A stretch of DNA of 64,000 nucleotides. Origin: Curtobacterium aurantiacum (GTDB lineage Bacteria > Actinomycetota > Actinomycetes > Actinomycetales > Microbacteriaceae). The notes beneath the pieces were generated by a model, which ran no database searches, had not been told where the DNA came from, and worked only from the letters and a program-made list of their open reading frames with translations. Shown piece by piece: positions 38,933-48,600 of this stretch. Positions within the stretch are counted from its first letter, which is position 1; every line of letters starts with the position of its first letter. The stretch spans positions 1 to 64,000 of the forward strand of contig NZ_JAHEWN010000010.1 of NCBI RefSeq assembly GCF_018598555.1. The letters are read 5' to 3'. A program made the position numbers and the translations under genes.

Positions 38933-39962
38933 GGTACGCGACGCCGCGGCCGTTCGGGTGCAGGGCGCCGGCCTCCAGGTCGATGCGTCGCAGGTCTCTC
39001 GAGCCGGAGAGACTCACCCCGGCGACGTAGCGCTCGTCGGCATCGGCGCAGGCGGAGTGGGCCTCGGTGCGTTCGAGCACGTCGACGAACCGCACCCCGG
39101 CGGCGTCCGCGGCGGAGGCGGACACGGCGTCGAGCTCCTCCTGCACACCGTGCAGGTACTCGACGTCGTCGTCGGTGAAGGGGAAGGTGTCCTCCGGGAA
39201 CGAGCCGGCGAGCGTGCCGAGGTCGAGCGCCGAGCGGAAGCAGCCCTCCGCCGGCGTGTGGTCGGCGTCCGGGAAGATCGCCGGGTACCCGAGGAACACC
39301 ACGACGGCGTTCGGTGCGGCGCGCTGCACGGCTGCGAGGGTGTCGGCGATCCCGAGCGCGACCCGCGACTGGATCTTCGCGCTGAGCTGATCTTCACCGT
39401 CCTGCACGAGTGTGCTCTCGCACGACGGCGCGTCACGGCCCGAGAACACCGGACCGTCCGCCGAGATCGCGAGGCACGAGGCGGCCGTGCCGAACAGGTC
39501 CGCGTCGTTGCCACCGATCGTCAGGGTCACGAGCCGGGTGCGCGAGGACAGCGACTGGATCTGCGGTGGGACGCCCGTGAACTGGTGTCCGGTCGTGACG
39601 TCCGCGCTGGTGGCGCCCGCGCACGTGACGTCGGTCAGGTCGAGGCCGAACCGGGCGGCGAGGCGGTGCGGGTAGTCGCGGGCCGACTGCACGCACGCGC
39701 TCGTGGGCAGCCGGGTCCGGTCGCCGAGGCCGTAGCCGGCGGAGTAGGAGTCGCCGAGGGCGACGTACTCGCTGCCCGGCGGGACGTCGGCGAGTGACTC
39801 GATCGGTTCGTCCGGCACCGGGTAGGGCTGCGGGACGGGCCACATCGGAGCAGCCGAAGCGGACGGCACCGGACCGGGGACCGCGACACCCGCCACCACC
39901 AGCCCGGCGACGGCGACCGCTGCCAGGGCGGCGAGCAGCGTCGTACGTGCGGTGCGGAGCAG
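38889..39962 (-). CDS. Secreted SGNH/GDSL lipase, probable CTG start
   Basis: Mature part has YVALGDSYSAGYG, TIGGNDADLF and a C-terminal DLEAGALHPNGRG, the Ser, Asn and Asp/His blocks of actinobacterial secreted lipases; six Cys may form three disulfides. The first usable ATG/GTG (GTG 39899) would cut the signal peptide in half. In the same frame, CTG 39962 is preceded by GGAGG with six-base spacing and yields LLRTARTTLLAALAAVAVAG, a proper signal peptide (357 residues). I therefore propose CTG initiation; a sequencing error is the alternative. Confidence 0.8.
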   Translation of the reverse strand: MLRTARTTLLAALAAVAVAGLVVAGVAVPGPVPSASAAPMWPVPQPYPVPDEPIESLADVPPGSEYVALGDSYSAGYGLGDRTRLPTSACVQSARDYPHRLAARFGLDLTDVTCAGATSADVTTGHQFTGVPPQIQSLSSRTRLVTLTIGGNDADLFGTAASCLAISADGPVFSGRDAPSCESTLVQDGEDQLSAKIQSRVALGIADTLAAVQRAAPNAVVVFLGYPAIFPDADHTPAEGCFRSALDLGTLAGSFPEDTFPFTDDDVEYLHGVQEELDAVSASAADAAGVRFVDVLERTEAHSACADADERYVAGVSLSGSRDLRRIDLEAGALHPNGRGVAYLTDQMADAIRELAG

Positions 39963-40020
39963 TTGCGGCCTCCGGGCTGGTGTGGCGGGTCTGTCGGGTC
40001 GTTCGATGTGTCGGACGGGC

Positions 40021-40377
40021 TCAGCGGCGCCCGAGTCGGCGTTCGCCGCCGCTGCCGGTGCGGTACTCCAGGCCGTAGTGCTGGAACAGCACCGGCTCGG
40101 TGGCGGCGTCGAGCTCGCCGTCGGTGGAGATCGAGGGGGCGTCCTTCACGAGCTTCTTCGGGAACGCCACACGGAGGTGCTTCGGGGCCACGGTCGCGCC
40201 GAACAGCGGCACGAAGACGAGCTTCTGGAACCCGACCATCCCGGTCGTGAGGGCACCGAAGGCGGGCTCGGACGTGGCGGTGTCGTAGTAGATGCTCTCG
40301 AGCGTGCCGACCTTGTCGTCGGCCTCGTCGACGACCGGCAGACCGATCCAGTCACGGATGTTCGCGGCTTCGAACAC
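40021..40377 (-). CDS. PRC-barrel domain protein
   Basis: 118 residues. The N-terminal PRC-barrel part is visible in WIGLPVVDEADDKVGTLESI followed by a short beta-rich region (FVPLFGATVAPKHLRVAFPK). Such proteins bind RNA or proteins (RimM-like barrel) or act in stress; role unknown here. GTG 40377 has GGAGGGAG upstream. Confidence 0.8.
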   Translation of the reverse strand: MFEAANIRDWIGLPVVDEADDKVGTLESIYYDTATSEPAFGALTTGMVGFQKLVFVPLFGATVAPKHLRVAFPKKLVKDAPSISTDGELDAATEPVLFQHYGLEYRTGSGGERRLGRR

Positions 40378-40427
40378 GAAGGACTCCCTCCGAGCGTCCG
40401 GCAGGTCCGGGTGGCTCTCGGTCGACG

Positions 40428-41411
40428 CTACCGCCCGGCCGCCTGAGCGGTCACCCGGAGCTGGTCCACCGCGCCGAGCACGTCGTCCGCGGTCACGGCC
40501 AGGATCGCCGGGTCCGGGTCCTCGGCGAACACGTCGCCGCGACGGACCGAGGCGTCGGTGAGCACGATGTGCGGGCCGGTCGCCGGCGGGCCCCACGCCT
40601 CGGGCGGTGCCGGGCCGAACAGCACGACCGAGGGCACCCCGTAGGCGGTCGCCAGGTGCGCAGCGCCGGTGTCGACGGTGACGACGAGCCGCGCGGCGGC
40701 GATCACCGCGGCGAACGCCTGCAGGTCCAGGGTGCCGGCCAGCACCGCCTCCGGCGCCAGGCCGGCCGCGTCGGCGACGGCACGGGCGCGCACGACGTCG
40801 TCCGCGCCTCCCGTCAGGACCACGTGGGCACCGCGCGCTCGGAGTCCGCGCACCACGTCGGCGAAGCGGTCCGTCGGCCAGTGCCGCGCCCCGTGGAAGG
40901 CCCCCACGTGCACGACGGCCGCGTCGGCGACGACGGGCGGTGCCGCGGGTCGGTCGATGTGCACCTCGGTCGCGTCCGCCTCGATCCCGTGCCAGGTGAG
41001 CAGGTCGGCCCAGCGGTCCCGTTCGTGCACGTCGTCCGGCCACTCCGGACCCGCGTAGTCGTGCGTCGGGTCGGCGTGGCCGATCACCCGGCGGGGTGCG
41101 AGCGCGGCGACGAGGTCGGAGGACTCCGGACCGGCGCCGTGCAGGTTGACGGCGACGTCGACCGCTCCGTGCGGTGCCGCGATCGGGTGGTCGAGGCCGT
41201 GCTGGGCCAGGTGCACGTCCACCGACGGCACGAGCTCCACGACCGGCGCCAGCCACGCCGTGGTGGCGAGCGTGATCCGGTGGTCGGGGAACGCGCGGCG
41301 CAGCGCGTGCAGTGCGGGGACGGCGACGAGCAGGTCGCCGAGCTTGATGGCTCGGAGGACGAGCAGTTCCGGGCGTCCGTCGGCGTCGGGCAGGTTCTCG
41401 AGGGCGGTCAC
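40428..41411 (-). CDS. Glycosyltransferase family 9 (heptosyltransferase-like)
   Basis: 327 residues, GT-B fold of the ADP-heptose:LPS heptosyltransferase family: LLVLRAIKLGDLLVAVPALH at the N-terminus, VVHVGAFHGARHWP at the start of the second domain and the sugar-nucleotide site VVTVDTGAAHLATAYGVPSV. Divergent from the gmhB-like gene 100 bases away, so it borders the heptose locus. GTG 41411 lies seven bases after TACCGT (41424 to 41419, minus strand), suggesting a leaderless start. Acceptor unknown. Confidence 0.88.
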   Translation of the reverse strand: MTALENLPDADGRPELLVLRAIKLGDLLVAVPALHALRRAFPDHRITLATTAWLAPVVELVPSVDVHLAQHGLDHPIAAPHGAVDVAVNLHGAGPESSDLVAALAPRRVIGHADPTHDYAGPEWPDDVHERDRWADLLTWHGIEADATEVHIDRPAAPPVVADAAVVHVGAFHGARHWPTDRFADVVRGLRARGAHVVLTGGADDVVRARAVADAAGLAPEAVLAGTLDLQAFAAVIAAARLVVTVDTGAAHLATAYGVPSVVLFGPAPPEAWGPPATGPHIVLTDASVRRGDVFAEDPDPAILAVTADDVLGAVDQLRVTAQAAGR

Positions 41412-41511
41412 CGCCGCGACGGTAGACCCGACACGCTGGTGGCCCTGTCGGGACCGCGCTCCGCGGCTCTTCCTGGGGCGGTGCCCGGCGGCCGACCGGT
41501 AGTCACGGAGC
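41412..41511. promoter_or_regulatory. Divergent promoter region of the heptose locus
   Basis: Minus strand TACCGT (41424 to 41419) serves the GT9 gene. On the plus strand TAGTCA (41500-41505) lies six bases before ATG 41512; its last base departs from the consensus, so this side is weaker. Confidence 0.45.
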
Positions 41512-42069
41512 ATGGCCCTCGCTCCGGACCGCGTCATCCGCGGCCTGCTCCTCGACCGCGACGACACCCTCGTGGTGGACGTCCCCTACAACGCCGACCC
41601 GCACCTGGTCGTCCCCGTCCCCGGCGCCCGCCGCGCCGTGGAGCGTGCGCGGGCCGCCGGGCTCCGGCTCGGCGTCGTGACGAACCAGTCGGTGATCGCG
41701 AAGGGCATGGCCACACGGGAGCAGGTCGACGCCACGAACGCCCGGGTCGACGAGCTCGTCGGCCCGTTCGACGTCTGGTGCGTCTGCCCGCACGACGCGG
41801 GCGACGCCTGCGCCTGCCGGAAGCCGCGGCCCGGGATGGTGCTCGACGCCGCCGAGCGGCTCGGCATCCCGCCGGAGTCGATCGTCGTCGTCGGCGACAT
41901 CGGGGCCGACGTGCAGGCCGCACGGAACGCCGGCGCCCAGGGCATCCTGGTGCCCACACCCCGCACGCGCACCGAGGAGGTCGACGCCGCGGAGACCGTC
42001 GCCGCCGACCTCGACGAGGCCGTCGCCCTCGTGCTCGAGCACGTCGGCAGCGCGGCGGACCGGGCGTGA
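41512..42069 (+). CDS. HAD-family heptose-bisphosphate phosphatase (GmhB-like)
   Basis: In the heptose pathway GmhB removes the 7-phosphate from heptose 1,7-bisphosphate. 185 residues: catalytic DRDDT (15-19), motif II TNQS (57-60), the GmhB zinc loop C-x-C-P-H...C-x-C-R-K-P (Cys/His at 92, 94, 100, 102) and VVGDIGAD (127-134). The zinc loop separates it from other HAD-IIIA enzymes such as HisB, although HisB-N is related. Its stop overlaps the next GT9 start as GTGA. Confidence 0.85.
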   Translation: MALAPDRVIRGLLLDRDDTLVVDVPYNADPHLVVPVPGARRAVERARAAGLRLGVVTNQSVIAKGMATREQVDATNARVDELVGPFDVWCVCPHDAGDACACRKPRPGMVLDAAERLGIPPESIVVVGDIGADVQAARNAGAQGILVPTPRTRTEEVDAAETVAADLDEAVALVLEHVGSAADRA

Positions 42070-43145
42070 GCGCCGGACGCCGCGTCCTCGTCGCCCGGCT
42101 CGACTCGTTCGGCGACGTCCTGGTCGCCGGACCCGCCGTGCGCGCGGTCGCCGCCGGCGCCGCGCACGTCACGATGCTGTGCGGGCCGCAGGGCGCGCCG
42201 GCTGCCGACCTGCTGCCCGGCATCGACCGGGTCCGGGTGTGGGCGGCGCCCTGGGTCACCGAGACCGCTCGCCCGATCGACGACGCCCTGCTCGCCGAGT
42301 TCCGTGCCCTGGTCGCCGAGGAGCGCCCCGACGAGGCCGTCGTCCTGACCTCCTTCCACCAGTCCCCCCTCCCCCTCGCGCTGCTCCTGCGCCTGGCCGG
42401 CGTCGCCCGCGTCTCCGGTGCCTCCGTCGACCACCCCGGGTCCCTGCTCGACGTGCGCCTGCGCCCCGGCGAGGACCTGCCGGAGGACCTCCCCGAGCCC
42501 GAGCGGGCGCTGCGGATCGCCGAGGCGGCCGGGTTCCGGCTGCCGCCGGACGACGACGGGAGGCTCGTGGTGCGCCACGACGCCGCCCTGCCCCCGTCCG
42601 TGGCCGCGCTCGACCGCTACGTGGTCGTGCACCCCGGAGCCAGCGTCCCGGCACGCTCGTGGCCGGAGTCGCACCACCGCGCGCTCGTCGCCGCCTACGC
42701 CGGACGCGGCGTCCCCGTCGTCGTCACGGGCTCCCCTGGCGAACGCACGCTCACCGCCGCCGTCGCCGGCGACACCGGCATCGACCTCGGCGGCCGGACC
42801 AGCCCCGCCGAGCTCGCCGCGGTGCTCGCCGGGGCCGAGGTCGTCGTGGTCGGCAACACCGGCCCGGCACACCTCGCCGCCGCCGTCGGGGCACCCGTCG
42901 TCAGCCTGTTCTCGCCCGTCGTCCCCGCCGTCAAGTGGGCGCCGTACGCCCCGCTCGTCGAACTGCTCGGCGACCAGTCCGCCCCGTGCCGTCTGAGCCG
43001 CGCCAGGGAGTGCCCCGTGCCCGGCCACCCGTGCCTGTCCGGAGTGCGCATCGAGGACGTCCTGGCCGCCCACGAACGGCTCCTCGACCGCGTTTCGCGG
43101 ATGGACCAGAGAAGTCTGCGGGGAGGCCCAGAAGGCGCTGCGTAG
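42066..43145 (+). CDS. Glycosyltransferase family 9 (heptosyltransferase-like)
   Basis: 359 residues, GT9 pattern: VLVARLDSFGDVLVAGPAVR at the start, VVVHPGASVPARSWP in the linker and EVVVVGNTGPAHLAAAVGAP for the sugar nucleotide. Cys-rich C-terminal segment (APCRLSRARECPVPGHPCLSG), as in many GT9 members. GTG 42066 is coupled to the gmhB-like stop. Only distantly similar to the GT9 at 40428, so probably a different linkage. Confidence 0.87.
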   Translation: MSAGRRVLVARLDSFGDVLVAGPAVRAVAAGAAHVTMLCGPQGAPAADLLPGIDRVRVWAAPWVTETARPIDDALLAEFRALVAEERPDEAVVLTSFHQSPLPLALLLRLAGVARVSGASVDHPGSLLDVRLRPGEDLPEDLPEPERALRIAEAAGFRLPPDDDGRLVVRHDAALPPSVAALDRYVVVHPGASVPARSWPESHHRALVAAYAGRGVPVVVTGSPGERTLTAAVAGDTGIDLGGRTSPAELAAVLAGAEVVVVGNTGPAHLAAAVGAPVVSLFSPVVPAVKWAPYAPLVELLGDQSAPCRLSRARECPVPGHPCLSGVRIEDVLAAHERLLDRVSRMDQRSLRGGPEGAA

Positions 43146-43232
43146 CGTGCGCCACTGCTTCTCCTGCTCCTTCTCCTGCTGCTCCGGCAGCGGCGGGGAG
43201 CGACCCCATCGACACCGACCGGAAGGCCCTGC

Positions 43233-44234
43233 ATGCGGATCCTCGTGTGGCACGTGCACGGCGGCTGGATGGACGCCTTCGTCCGCGGCCCGCACGAGTA
43301 CCTCATCCCGACCACCCCGGCGCGCGACGCCTGGGGACTCGGCCGCGGCGGGCGCGACTGGCCCGACCGAGCGATCGAGATCGACCCGGCGGACGTCGCC
43401 GAGGCCGAGGTCGACGTGGTCGTCCTGCAGCGCACCGAGGAGCTCGAGGAAGCCCGCAGACTGCTCGGCGGCCGAGACGTCCCGATCGTCTTCGTCGAGC
43501 ACAACGCACCCCGGGTCGACGTGCCGAACAGCCTGCACCCGATGCGCGACCGCGACGACCTGACGATCGCGCACGTGACGCACTGGAACGCCCTCATGTG
43601 GGACTGCGGCACCACCCGCACCACCGTCGTCGAACACGGCGTCGTCGACCCCGGCCCGCTGTACACGGGTGCGCTCGAGCGCCTCGGCGTCGTCATCAAC
43701 GAACCCGTCCGACGGAACCGCGTCGTCGGCACCGACCTGCTCCCCCGCTTCGCCGAGGTCGCCCCGGTCGACGTCTGGGGCATCGGCACCGAACGCCTGC
43801 CGGAGCTCGGGTTCGGCGACCGCGTCGTCGCCCAGGGTGACGTCAAGGCCGACCCGATGCACGCGGCGCTCGCCGAACGGCGGGCCTACGTGCACCCGAA
43901 CCGCTGGACCTCGCTCGGGCTGTCGCTCATCGAGTCGATGCACATGGCCATGCCGGTGCTCGTGCTCGCGACGACGGACGCGGCCCGCACGGTGCCCGGT
44001 GAGGCCGGCGCCATCGCGACCGACGTCGAGGACCTGGTCCGGGCCTCCAGGACCCTGATCGAGGACCCGGAGGAGGCGCGCCGACGGGGCCTCGTGGCAC
44101 GCGAAGCCGTGCTCGCACGGCACGCGCTCGGCCGGTTCCTCGCCGACTGGGACGACCTGCTCGACGACGCCGTCGCGCGCGGTGCGCGACGGAACCGTGC
44201 GGCGGGAGCCGCGCTCGAAGGGAGCCTGCGATGA
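43233..44234 (+). CDS. Glycosyltransferase, GT-B fold (family 4-like)
   Basis: 333 residues. The N-terminal half is unusual ([21 protein letters not shown]), the C-terminal half has [20 protein letters not shown], the E-x7-E-like region of GT4 retaining enzymes. ATG 43233 with GGAAGG upstream. Its stop overlaps the following GT4 start as ATGA. Confidence 0.8.
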   Translation: MRILVWHVHGGWMDAFVRGPHEYLIPTTPARDAWGLGRGGRDWPDRAIEIDPADVAEAEVDVVVLQRTEELEEARRLLGGRDVPIVFVEHNAPRVDVPNSLHPMRDRDDLTIAHVTHWNALMWDCGTTRTTVVEHGVVDPGPLYTGALERLGVVINEPVRRNRVVGTDLLPRFAEVAPVDVWGIGTERLPELGFGDRVVAQGDVKADPMHAALAERRAYVHPNRWTSLGLSLIESMHMAMPVLVLATTDAARTVPGEAGAIATDVEDLVRASRTLIEDPEEARRRGLVAREAVLARHALGRFLADWDDLLDDAVARGARRNRAAGAALEGSLR

Positions 44235-45559
44235 AGATCGCCATGGTGTCCGAACACGCGAGCCCGCTCGCGGTGCTCGGCGGGGTCGACGCCGGTGGAC
44301 AGAACGTCCACGTCGCCGAACTGTCCGGTGCGTTGGCCGACCGCGGCCACCACGTGACCGTCTACACGCGGCGCGACGACGCGTCGCAGCCGGTGCGGGT
44401 GCCCCTGCGACCCGGTGTGGACGTCGTGCACGTCGACGCCGGTCCCGCACGCTCCGTGCCGAAGGACGAACTGTTCCCGTTCATGGGGACGTTCGCCTCG
44501 GTGCTCGCCGCCGAGTGGTTCCTCGACCGCCCCGACGTGGTGCACGCGCACTTCTGGATGTCCGGCCACGCCGCGCTCGACGCCGTGAGCCAGGTGCAGG
44601 CCCGGACCGGTGGCGTCCGGATCCCGGTCGTGCAGACCTTCCACGCCCTCGGCGTCGTGAAGCGCCGGCACCAGGGGGCCGCGGACACCAGCCCGGCCGA
44701 GCGCGAGTGGGTCGAACCCGCCGCCGGTCGGAGCGTCGACCAGGTCGTCGCCACGTGCTCCGACGAGGCGTTCGAGCTCAAGGCGCTGGGCGTCCCGCTG
44801 CACCGCATCTCCGTGGTGCCGTGCGGTGTCGACGTCTCGCTCTTCCGACCGGACGGCCCCGTCGAACAGCGCGACCGCCCGCTCCGGGTGCTCACCGCGT
44901 CGCGCCTCGTGCAGCGGAAGGGCGTCGGGACGACGATCGCGGCGCTCGCGGCCCTGGTCGGACAGGGCCGCGACGTCGAGCTCGTCGTGGTGGGCGGTGC
45001 TGGTGTCGCCGGTGCCGACCTGGTGGACGACCCCGAGTACCAGCGGCTCGACGCCCTGGCGCGGTCCCTCGGGGTGCGCGACCACGTGACCTTCCGCGGG
45101 CAGCTCGGCCAGCACGACATGCCGGCGGTCTACCGCAGCGCCGACGTCGTCGTCTGCGCCCCCTGGTACGAGCCGTTCGGCATCGTGCCGCTCGAGGCGA
45201 TGGCGTGCGGTCGACCGGTGGTCGCGTCGAGTGTCGGCGGGCTCATCGACACCGTCGTCGAGGACGCCACCGGCCTGCACGTGCCGCCGCGCGACGAGAC
45301 CGCGGTCGCCGATGCCGTCGGCGCCCTGCTCGACGACCCGGAGCGCCGCGAGGCGTACGGCCGGGCCGGGCGGAAGCGCGCCGAGTCCCGCTACACGTGG
45401 CAGAAGGTCGCCGCCGACAGCGAGCGCGTCTACGAGCGGCTGCTCGCCGGCGCGACGTCGTCCGCCAGCACGACCGGGCCCGCCGCCGGCCGCTCGCGCA
45501 CCACCCACGCCGGCCGGGTCGCCCGCGCCGCACAGTCGACGGAGAGGACCGCACGATGA
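44231..45559 (+). CDS. Glycosyltransferase family 4
   Basis: 442 residues, classic retaining GT4: [20 protein letters not shown] near the N-terminus (as in sucrose-phosphate synthase/MshA-type enzymes), [12 protein letters not shown], and [19 protein letters not shown] with the E-x7-E pair. A Ser/Thr/Ala/Arg-rich C-terminal tail of about 35 residues is extra. Stop overlaps the gmhA-like start as ATGA. Confidence 0.9.
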   Translation: MKIAMVSEHASPLAVLGGVDAGGQNVHVAELSGALADRGHHVTVYTRRDDASQPVRVPLRPGVDVVHVDAGPARSVPKDELFPFMGTFASVLAAEWFLDRPDVVHAHFWMSGHAALDAVSQVQARTGGVRIPVVQTFHALGVVKRRHQGAADTSPAEREWVEPAAGRSVDQVVATCSDEAFELKALGVPLHRISVVPCGVDVSLFRPDGPVEQRDRPLRVLTASRLVQRKGVGTTIAALAALVGQGRDVELVVVGGAGVAGADLVDDPEYQRLDALARSLGVRDHVTFRGQLGQHDMPAVYRSADVVVCAPWYEPFGIVPLEAMACGRPVVASSVGGLIDTVVEDATGLHVPPRDETAVADAVGALLDDPERREAYGRAGRKRAESRYTWQKVAADSERVYERLLAGATSSASTTGPAAGRSRTTHAGRVARAAQSTERTAR

Positions 45560-46179
45560 CCATCGACCAGCAGACCGGACTCGAGGAACGCGCCGTCACC
45601 GACAGTGCCCGCATCGTCGTCGACCACGTCGCGGCGTCGGTCCCCGTGATCGCATCCCTCGTCGACCACCGGGACCACATCGCCGCGTGGGCGGACGACA
45701 TCGCGGCGCGGCTCGTCGCGGGGCGCCGTCTGCTCGCCGCGGGCAACGGCGGATCGGCTGCTGAGGCCCAGCACCTGACGTCGGAGCTCACCGGGCGCTT
45801 CGAGGGCGACCGCCCCGCGTACTCGGCGATCGCGCTGCACGCGGAGACCTCGGCCGTGACCGCGATCGGGAACGACTACGGCTACGACCAGGTGTTCGCG
45901 CGCCAGGTCTCGGCACACGCCCGCGCCGGGGACGTCGTCGTGCTGCTGTCGACGAGCGGCAAGAGCCCGAACCTGCTCCGTGCAGCCGAGGCCGCGCGGG
46001 CCGTCGGTGCCCGTTCGCTCGCCTTGACCGGATCCGGCCCGAACCCGCTCGCCGACCTGGTCGACGACGCGATCTGCATCGAGGGGCCGTCCGCCAACGT
46101 GCAGGAGGCGCAGCTCGTCCTGGTGCACGCCCTGTGCAAGGCGATGGAGCCGACGCTGCGTCGCGGAGGGCGTCGATGA
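45556..46179 (+). CDS. SIS-domain sedoheptulose-7-phosphate isomerase (GmhA-like)
   Basis: Predicted first step of heptose synthesis: sedoheptulose 7-phosphate to glycero-manno-heptose 7-phosphate. 207 residues, with the GmhA signature [11 protein letters not shown] (63-73), the phosphate loop STSGKSPN (132-139), and the catalytic Glu70 and His191 positions (in [12 protein letters not shown]). It is closer to GmhA than to the related DiaA. Coupled on both sides (ATGA). Confidence 0.87.
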   Translation: MTIDQQTGLEERAVTDSARIVVDHVAASVPVIASLVDHRDHIAAWADDIAARLVAGRRLLAAGNGGSAAEAQHLTSELTGRFEGDRPAYSAIALHAETSAVTAIGNDYGYDQVFARQVSAHARAGDVVVLLSTSGKSPNLLRAAEAARAVGARSLALTGSGPNPLADLVDDAICIEGPSANVQEAQLVLVHALCKAMEPTLRRGGRR

Positions 46180-47630
46180 GCGGGGCCGCCGCGGGTCCGC
46201 GTCCCGGCGCCGCTACCGCTCCGCGTTCCGGTGCTGCCGCCGGCCGCGTCACTGCTCCGCGCTTCCGCATCGCCGTCGTCGGGGACACCCTGCTCGACGT
46301 CGACGTCTCCGGCACGAGCGAGCGCCTGAGCCCGGACGCACCCGTGCCCGTGGTCGACGTGGCCACCGACGACCGCCGTGCCGGCGGTGCTGGTCTCGTC
46401 GCGACGATGCTCTCCCGTGACGGTCACGACGTCACCCTGGTCACCGTCCTGAGCGACGACGGCCGTGCGCAGGAGATCCGCGACCTGCTCCCCGGCGTCA
46501 CGGTCGTCGCCGGGCCCTCGGGCGTGCCCACCCCCGTGAAGACCCGGGTGCGCGTCGTCGACCACGCCCTCGTCCGCATCGACGAGGGCTGCGCGACCCC
46601 ACCCGTGCCCGATGCCACCGAGGCGATGACCGCTGCTCTCGACGAGGTCGACGCGATCGTCGTCGCCGACTACGGCCGCGGGGTCGCCGCAGCCCCCGCC
46701 CTCCGCGACGCGATCGCGCGCGCTGCCGAGCGCCTGCCGGTCGTGTGGGACCCGCACCCCAAGGGCGCCGCCCCGGTGCCGGGCATCACCGTCGCCACCC
46801 CGAACGCGGCCGAGGCCCGGCGCTTCACCGACGTCGAGGGCCACGGTGTGCCCTTCGCCACCGTCGCCGCAGCGCAGCTCGTCGAGCAGTGGCAGGCCGG
46901 CGCGGTCGCCGTGACCATGGGTGACCGCGGAGCGCTCCTCGCCGACGCGCAGGGCGACAGCCGCTTCGTGCCGGCACCGTCCGTCAGCGCCGGGGACCCC
47001 TGCGGAGCCGGCGACCGGCTCGCAGCCGGAGTCGCCGTGGCGCTGGCCTCGGGGGCGGACGTCCCGGACGCCGTCTCCGCCGGGGTGGTCGCCGCGTCCG
47101 AGTACCTGGCCGCCGGTGGCGTCACCGCGCTCTTCGCCGACGACGGTCCCGCGCCGCTCGCCGTGCCCGGGGCCGACCGCGACGCCATGCGCCTGGTGCA
47201 CGACGTCCGGAGCGCCGGCGGCACCGTCGTCGCGACCGGAGGCTGCTTCGACCTGCTGCACGCCGGGCACGCCCGCACCCTGTCGGCCGCCCGTGCCCTC
47301 GGCGACTGCCTGGTCGTTTGCCTCAACTCGGACTCGTCCGTCCGCGGGCTCAAGGGCCCCGACCGGCCGATCATGACCCAGGACGACCGGGTCGAGCTGC
47401 TGCTCGCCCTGGACTGCGTCGACGCCGTCGTGGTGTTCGACGAGTCCACCCCCGACGAGGCCCTGCGCCGCTTCCGCCCGGACGTCTGGGCCAAGGGCGG
47501 CGACTACACCGCGAGCGAGCTGCCCGAGACGGCGACGCTCGCCGAGTGGGGTGGCCGCGTCGTCACCGTGCCGTTCCACCCGGGTCGGTCCACCACCCGG
47601 CTCGCCGCCGCGATCGCACGCGTCGGCTGA
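46176..47630 (+). CDS. HldE-like bifunctional heptose kinase/nucleotidyltransferase, copy 1
   Basis: 484 residues. A PfkB kinase (about 30-335: VVGDTLLDVDVSGTSERLSP, GAGD catalytic motif at 277-280) is fused to a nucleotidyltransferase (about 350-484: GGCFDLLHAGH with HAGH at 362-365, WAKGGDY near 438-444), the HldE layout. It would phosphorylate heptose 7-phosphate and later activate heptose 1-phosphate. ATG 46176 overlaps the gmhA-like stop (ATGA). The kinase half diverges more from HldE than copy 2 does (SGTSERLSPDAP instead of the EAxRVSxEAP form), so it may have another substrate or anomer. Confidence 0.83.
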   Translation: MSGAAAGPRPGAATAPRSGAAAGRVTAPRFRIAVVGDTLLDVDVSGTSERLSPDAPVPVVDVATDDRRAGGAGLVATMLSRDGHDVTLVTVLSDDGRAQEIRDLLPGVTVVAGPSGVPTPVKTRVRVVDHALVRIDEGCATPPVPDATEAMTAALDEVDAIVVADYGRGVAAAPALRDAIARAAERLPVVWDPHPKGAAPVPGITVATPNAAEARRFTDVEGHGVPFATVAAAQLVEQWQAGAVAVTMGDRGALLADAQGDSRFVPAPSVSAGDPCGAGDRLAAGVAVALASGADVPDAVSAGVVAASEYLAAGGVTALFADDGPAPLAVPGADRDAMRLVHDVRSAGGTVVATGGCFDLLHAGHARTLSAARALGDCLVVCLNSDSSVRGLKGPDRPIMTQDDRVELLLALDCVDAVVVFDESTPDEALRRFRPDVWAKGGDYTASELPETATLAEWGGRVVTVPFHPGRSTTRLAAAIARVG

Positions 47631-47692
47631 GCGTCCGCTCGCCTGCCCACACCTGCTCGACCACTTCCCGCACCACTACGCAAAGGACATCC

Positions 47693-48397
47693 ATGCCCGT
47701 CCCCACCACCCCCATCGGCCGCGTCCTCGTCACCGGCGGCGCCTCCGGACTCGGCGCAGCCGTCGTCGCTGCCGTCACCGAGGCCGGCGGTACCCCGATC
47801 GTCCTCGACCTGCGGATCGACGCCGTCCCCGAGGGCGTCGACGCCGTCGCCGTGGACGTCTCGGACACCGACGCCGTCGAGCAGGCTGTCCGTGACGCCG
47901 CCGAGCGTCACGGTGGCCTCGACGCCGTCGTCACCGCCGCGGGCATCGACACCCCCGCCCCCATCGACGCGATCTCCTCCGGCAAGTGGGAGCAGATCGT
48001 CGGCGTCAACCTGATCGGCACCGCCTCGACCGTGCGCGCCGCCCTGCCCGCCCTCGAGGCCACGCACGGCCGCGTCGTCACCATCTCCTCGTCGCTCGCC
48101 CTGCGCGGCGTCGGCGACGGCACCGCGTACTCCGCGTCGAAGTTCGGGGTCCGCGGGTTCTCGCAGGCGCTGGCCGCCGAGACCGCCGGTCGCATCGGGG
48201 TCACGAACATCATCCCCGCCGGCATGCGCACCAACTTCTTCGCGGACCGCACCGAGCAGTACAAGCCGGGCCCGGACGCCCAGCTGATCGAGCCGGAGTA
48301 CGTCGCGAACTCGATCATCTTCGCGCTCTCGCAGCCGTCCGGCTGCGAGATCCGCGAGCTGTCGATCATGCCGGCGACGGAGCCGAGCTGGCCGTAG
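47693..48397 (+). CDS. Classical SDR oxidoreductase
   Basis: 234 residues, TGGASGLG cofactor loop, catalytic Ser in ISSSLA and YSASK. It is a short classical SDR and not the extended HldD epimerase of the heptose pathway. The locus position suggests it modifies a sugar, but this is inference only. ATG 47693 has AAAGGA upstream; 62-base gap after copy 1 of hldE. Ends the first plus-strand arm of the locus. Confidence 0.85.
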   Translation: MPVPTTPIGRVLVTGGASGLGAAVVAAVTEAGGTPIVLDLRIDAVPEGVDAVAVDVSDTDAVEQAVRDAAERHGGLDAVVTAAGIDTPAPIDAISSGKWEQIVGVNLIGTASTVRAALPALEATHGRVVTISSSLALRGVGDGTAYSASKFGVRGFSQALAAETAGRIGVTNIIPAGMRTNFFADRTEQYKPGPDAQLIEPEYVANSIIFALSQPSGCEIRELSIMPATEPSWP

Positions 48398-48409
48398 CCG
48401 CTCGCCGCT

Positions 48410-48452
48410 GACGGACGGGAGGCGCGGTGCCGGCTGGCACCGCGCCTCCCGT
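48410..48452. terminator. Palindromic repeat copy E, bidirectional terminator
   Basis: A 17-bp stem (48415-48431 with 48436-48452, arms ACGGGAGGCGCGGTGCC and its complement) with a GGCT loop, between the convergent SDR and GT9 genes. It shares the GACGGACGGGAGGC start with 56448-56501. Confidence 0.75.
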
Positions 48453-48482
48453 GTGTGCGTGTGCCGTGCACGGTGCGCGGTG

Positions 48483-48597
48483 CGTCGCCTGGTGCAGCGT
48501 TGACGGCTGGGTGCGCGCTTCCAGCGCCGCACGCAGCGGGCAACCGCGCACGGGGTGACGGCGTGCGCACGAGACCGAAGCTCGCACGGTGCGAGGC
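48483..48597. repeat. Diverged copy of the block at 1-343
   Basis: GGTGCAGCGTTGACGGCTGG (48491-48510) and the following Ala/Arg-free DNA align with 251-330, then CGCACGGTGCG at 48583-48593. No gene in 48453-48600. Confidence 0.5.
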
Positions 48598-48600
48598 TCG

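Noticed and set aside
47693-48397. HldD epimerase
   Set aside because: The protein is a 234-residue classical SDR with YSASK, not an extended SDR with TGxxGxxG plus YxxxK in the HldD context.
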